Assembly: GCA_934373375.1 (NCBI GenBank)
Contig: CAKROP010000116.1
Location: 1 to 6,902, forward strand
Length of the DNA: 6,902 nucleotides
DNA from: an uncultured Anaerosacchariphilus sp.
Lineage (GTDB): Bacteria > Bacillota > Clostridia > Lachnospirales > Lachnospiraceae
Direction: 5' to 3'
Shown here piece after piece: positions 5,644 to 6,902 of the stretch; position 1 is the first letter of the stretch; every line of letters begins with the position of its first letter. The notes beneath the pieces are model-generated. The model had not been told where the DNA came from and did no database searches. It saw only the letters and a list, made by a program, of their open reading frames with translations. The position numbers were made by a program, and so were the translations under genes.

Positions 5644-6831
5644 ATGAGGGTTTTAGTCTGTAACGCAGGGAGTACATCTCTCAAATTCAAACTATTCAAC
5701 ATGCCTGCGGAAGAAGTGCTCGCAGAAGGAAAGGTAGAGCGCGTAGGTACGGATACTGCTATTTTCCATTTTTCCAAACCGGATGGTTTCCGCGTTTTTC
5801 AGGAGAATCTTCATGTTCCGACTTATACGGAAGGAATTCAGCTCTTTCTGGATCGGATTCTCGATAAAGAGAACGGTGTTTTATCGGATCTGTCCGACCT
5901 CACGCGCGTGGGCTTCAAGACGGTTCTCTCCAAAGACCATTACGGTATCCACGAGCTGACCCCGGAAGTTCTTCAGGGCATGGAAGACTACATGGTGGTA
6001 GCGCCGGCCCACAATAAGCCTTATCTCGAGGCTATCCGCCAGTTCCAGAAGCTGACGCCCGACGCTATGCTGGTGGGTGCTTTTGAGACGGCTTTCCATC
6101 AGACTATTCCACTGGAACGGCGTATCTACGGCATTCCCTGGGAATGGTATGAAGAATATGGCATCCAGCGCCTGGGATATCACGGCGCTTCCCATAGCTA
6201 TGTGGCTGAGACGCTTATTGATATGTACGGCTCCACCGGCAAGGCTATCTCCTGTCACCTGGGCGGCAGCGGTTCGCTGTGTGCCATCGACGACGGCAAG
6301 AGCGTTGATACCAGCTTCGGTATCTCCCTGCAGGTGGGCGTAATTCAGTCCAACCGCTGCGGCGACATCGACCCCTTTATCGTTCCGTTCCTGCAGAAGG
6401 AAGGGCTTTCTCTGGATCAGGTTCTGGATGGCCTGACGAAGCGTGGAGGACTCCTTGGTATCTCCGGTGTCAGCAATGACCTGAGAGACGTCCAGGAAGC
6501 TGCCGACGCCGGAAATGAGCGCGCCCGGCTTGCCATTGACGTCTTCTGCAACGGCATCGTCCGTCATATCGGCGCGTACTACGCGGAGCTTGGCGGTCTC
6601 GACCATCTGGTCTTCACCGGCGGCATCGGAGAACACGGTACCCGCATCCGCGAAGCAGTCTGTCATCAGCTAAAGCATATGGGTATTTTGCTTGATGATG
6701 AAAAAAATCAGAGCTGCACCGGAGCGAATACTGTGATTTCCCGTACAGATTCCCCGGTCACTATACACGTTATCCCAGCCAATGAAGAGCTGGGTGTAGC
6801 AAGAAAAACATTCGCCTATCTCAGGGCCTAA
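5644..6831 (+). CDS. Acetate/propionate-family kinase, divergent AckA-like
   Basis: The 395-residue length and overall layout match acetate kinase, which turns acetyl phosphate and ADP into acetate and ATP. Conserved parts are NAGSTSLK (7-14), APAHN with His123 (120-124), the RLGYHGASH motif with His180, RCGDIDP with Arg238, FTGGIGE (324-330) and NEEL with Glu381 (380-383). Several normally fixed positions differ. The GHRVVHGGE segment is replaced by a VGFKTVLSKDHYG stretch (89-101), so the substrate-binding arginine (Arg91 in Methanosarcina AckA) becomes Lys92. The catalytic aspartate (Asp148) is Glu148 in FETAFHQ. The nucleotide-site HLGNG motif reads HLGGSG (205-210). This points to a paralogue with an altered carboxylate pocket rather than the housekeeping enzyme, hence no ackA symbol. 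No pta gene is next to it. It diverges from ldhA and may share control with it. Reduced activity or a different acyl-phosphate substrate are both possible. Confidence 0.85.
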   Translation: MRVLVCNAGSTSLKFKLFNMPAEEVLAEGKVERVGTDTAIFHFSKPDGFRVFQENLHVPTYTEGIQLFLDRILDKENGVLSDLSDLTRVGFKTVLSKDHYGIHELTPEVLQGMEDYMVVAPAHNKPYLEAIRQFQKLTPDAMLVGAFETAFHQTIPLERRIYGIPWEWYEEYGIQRLGYHGASHSYVAETLIDMYGSTGKAISCHLGGSGSLCAIDDGKSVDTSFGISLQVGVIQSNRCGDIDPFIVPFLQKEGLSLDQVLDGLTKRGGLLGISGVSNDLRDVQEAADAGNERARLAIDVFCNGIVRHIGAYYAELGGLDHLVFTGGIGEHGTRIREAVCHQLKHMGILLDDEKNQSCTGANTVISRTDSPVTIHVIPANEELGVARKTFAYLRA

Positions 6832-6854
6832 TACGGTCCGTTTACATTCCCCTC

Positions 6855-6892
6855 GAAAGGGCCCCGTCCAATGGACGGGGCCCTTTCCCTTT
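6855..6892 (+). terminator. Strong rho-independent terminator of the AckA-like gene
   Basis: GAAAGGGCCCCGTCC (6855-6869) pairs perfectly with GGACGGGGCCCTTTC (6873-6887): 15 pairs, with an AAT loop. A T-rich tail (TTTCCCTTTTATT) follows. It starts 24 bases after the stop codon and ends the transcript before any further gene in the window. Confidence 0.9.
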
Positions 6893-6902
6893 TATTCATT
6901 AT

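Noticed and set aside
1..6902. CRISPR array, tRNA, rRNA, riboswitch, toxin-antitoxin pair or phage/defence system
   Set aside because: No regularly spaced repeats, cloverleaf sequences, rRNA signatures or matching protein motifs were seen on either strand.

Overview
The window joins two kinds of DNA that do not look like one genome. Bases 1 to about 1000 are very AT-rich (roughly 20-25% G+C by eye). They carry a tspO-like gene (minus strand, cut by the left edge) and, divergent from it, the N-terminal part of a rhomboid intramembrane protease that stops soon after its first membrane helix. From about 1027 on, the DNA is about 50-55% G+C with balanced codon use and holds four intact genes. SpoVT implies an endospore-forming Firmicute, and with a D-lactate dehydrogenase and an acetate-kinase-family enzyme it suggests a fermentative gut clostridium, most likely Lachnospiraceae-like (inference). 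The broken rhomboid gene at the change in composition means either a chimeric assembly or a real insertion of foreign DNA.

Layout. 1-285 (-) TspO/MBR protein, partial. 346-987 (+) truncated rhomboid. 988-1027 composition break. 1028-1066 spoVT terminator. 1103-1651 (-) spoVT, with a very good sigma-G-type promoter at 1692-1720. 1877-4402 (+) hybrid sensor histidine kinase, with an extended -10 promoter and a palindrome overlapping its -35 element. 4412-4460 bidirectional terminator shared by the kinase and ldhA, which converge. 4471-5442 (-) D-lactate dehydrogenase. 5443-5643 a 201-base divergent control region. 5644-6831 (+) acetate/propionate-family kinase with unusual active-site residues. 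6855-6892 strong terminator.

How the genes may work together. ldhA and the AckA-like gene are read away from each other from two overlapping promoters whose extended -10 elements face each other. Rex-like sequences lie beside the promoters, which would suit redox control of how pyruvate and acyl-phosphate are disposed of. The sensor kinase has no linked response regulator or Hpt protein here, and spoVT belongs to the sporulation programme. No CRISPR array, tRNA, rRNA, transposase or defence system is visible. The points most worth a second look are the genome junction, the non-canonical acetate kinase and the face-to-face promoter region.
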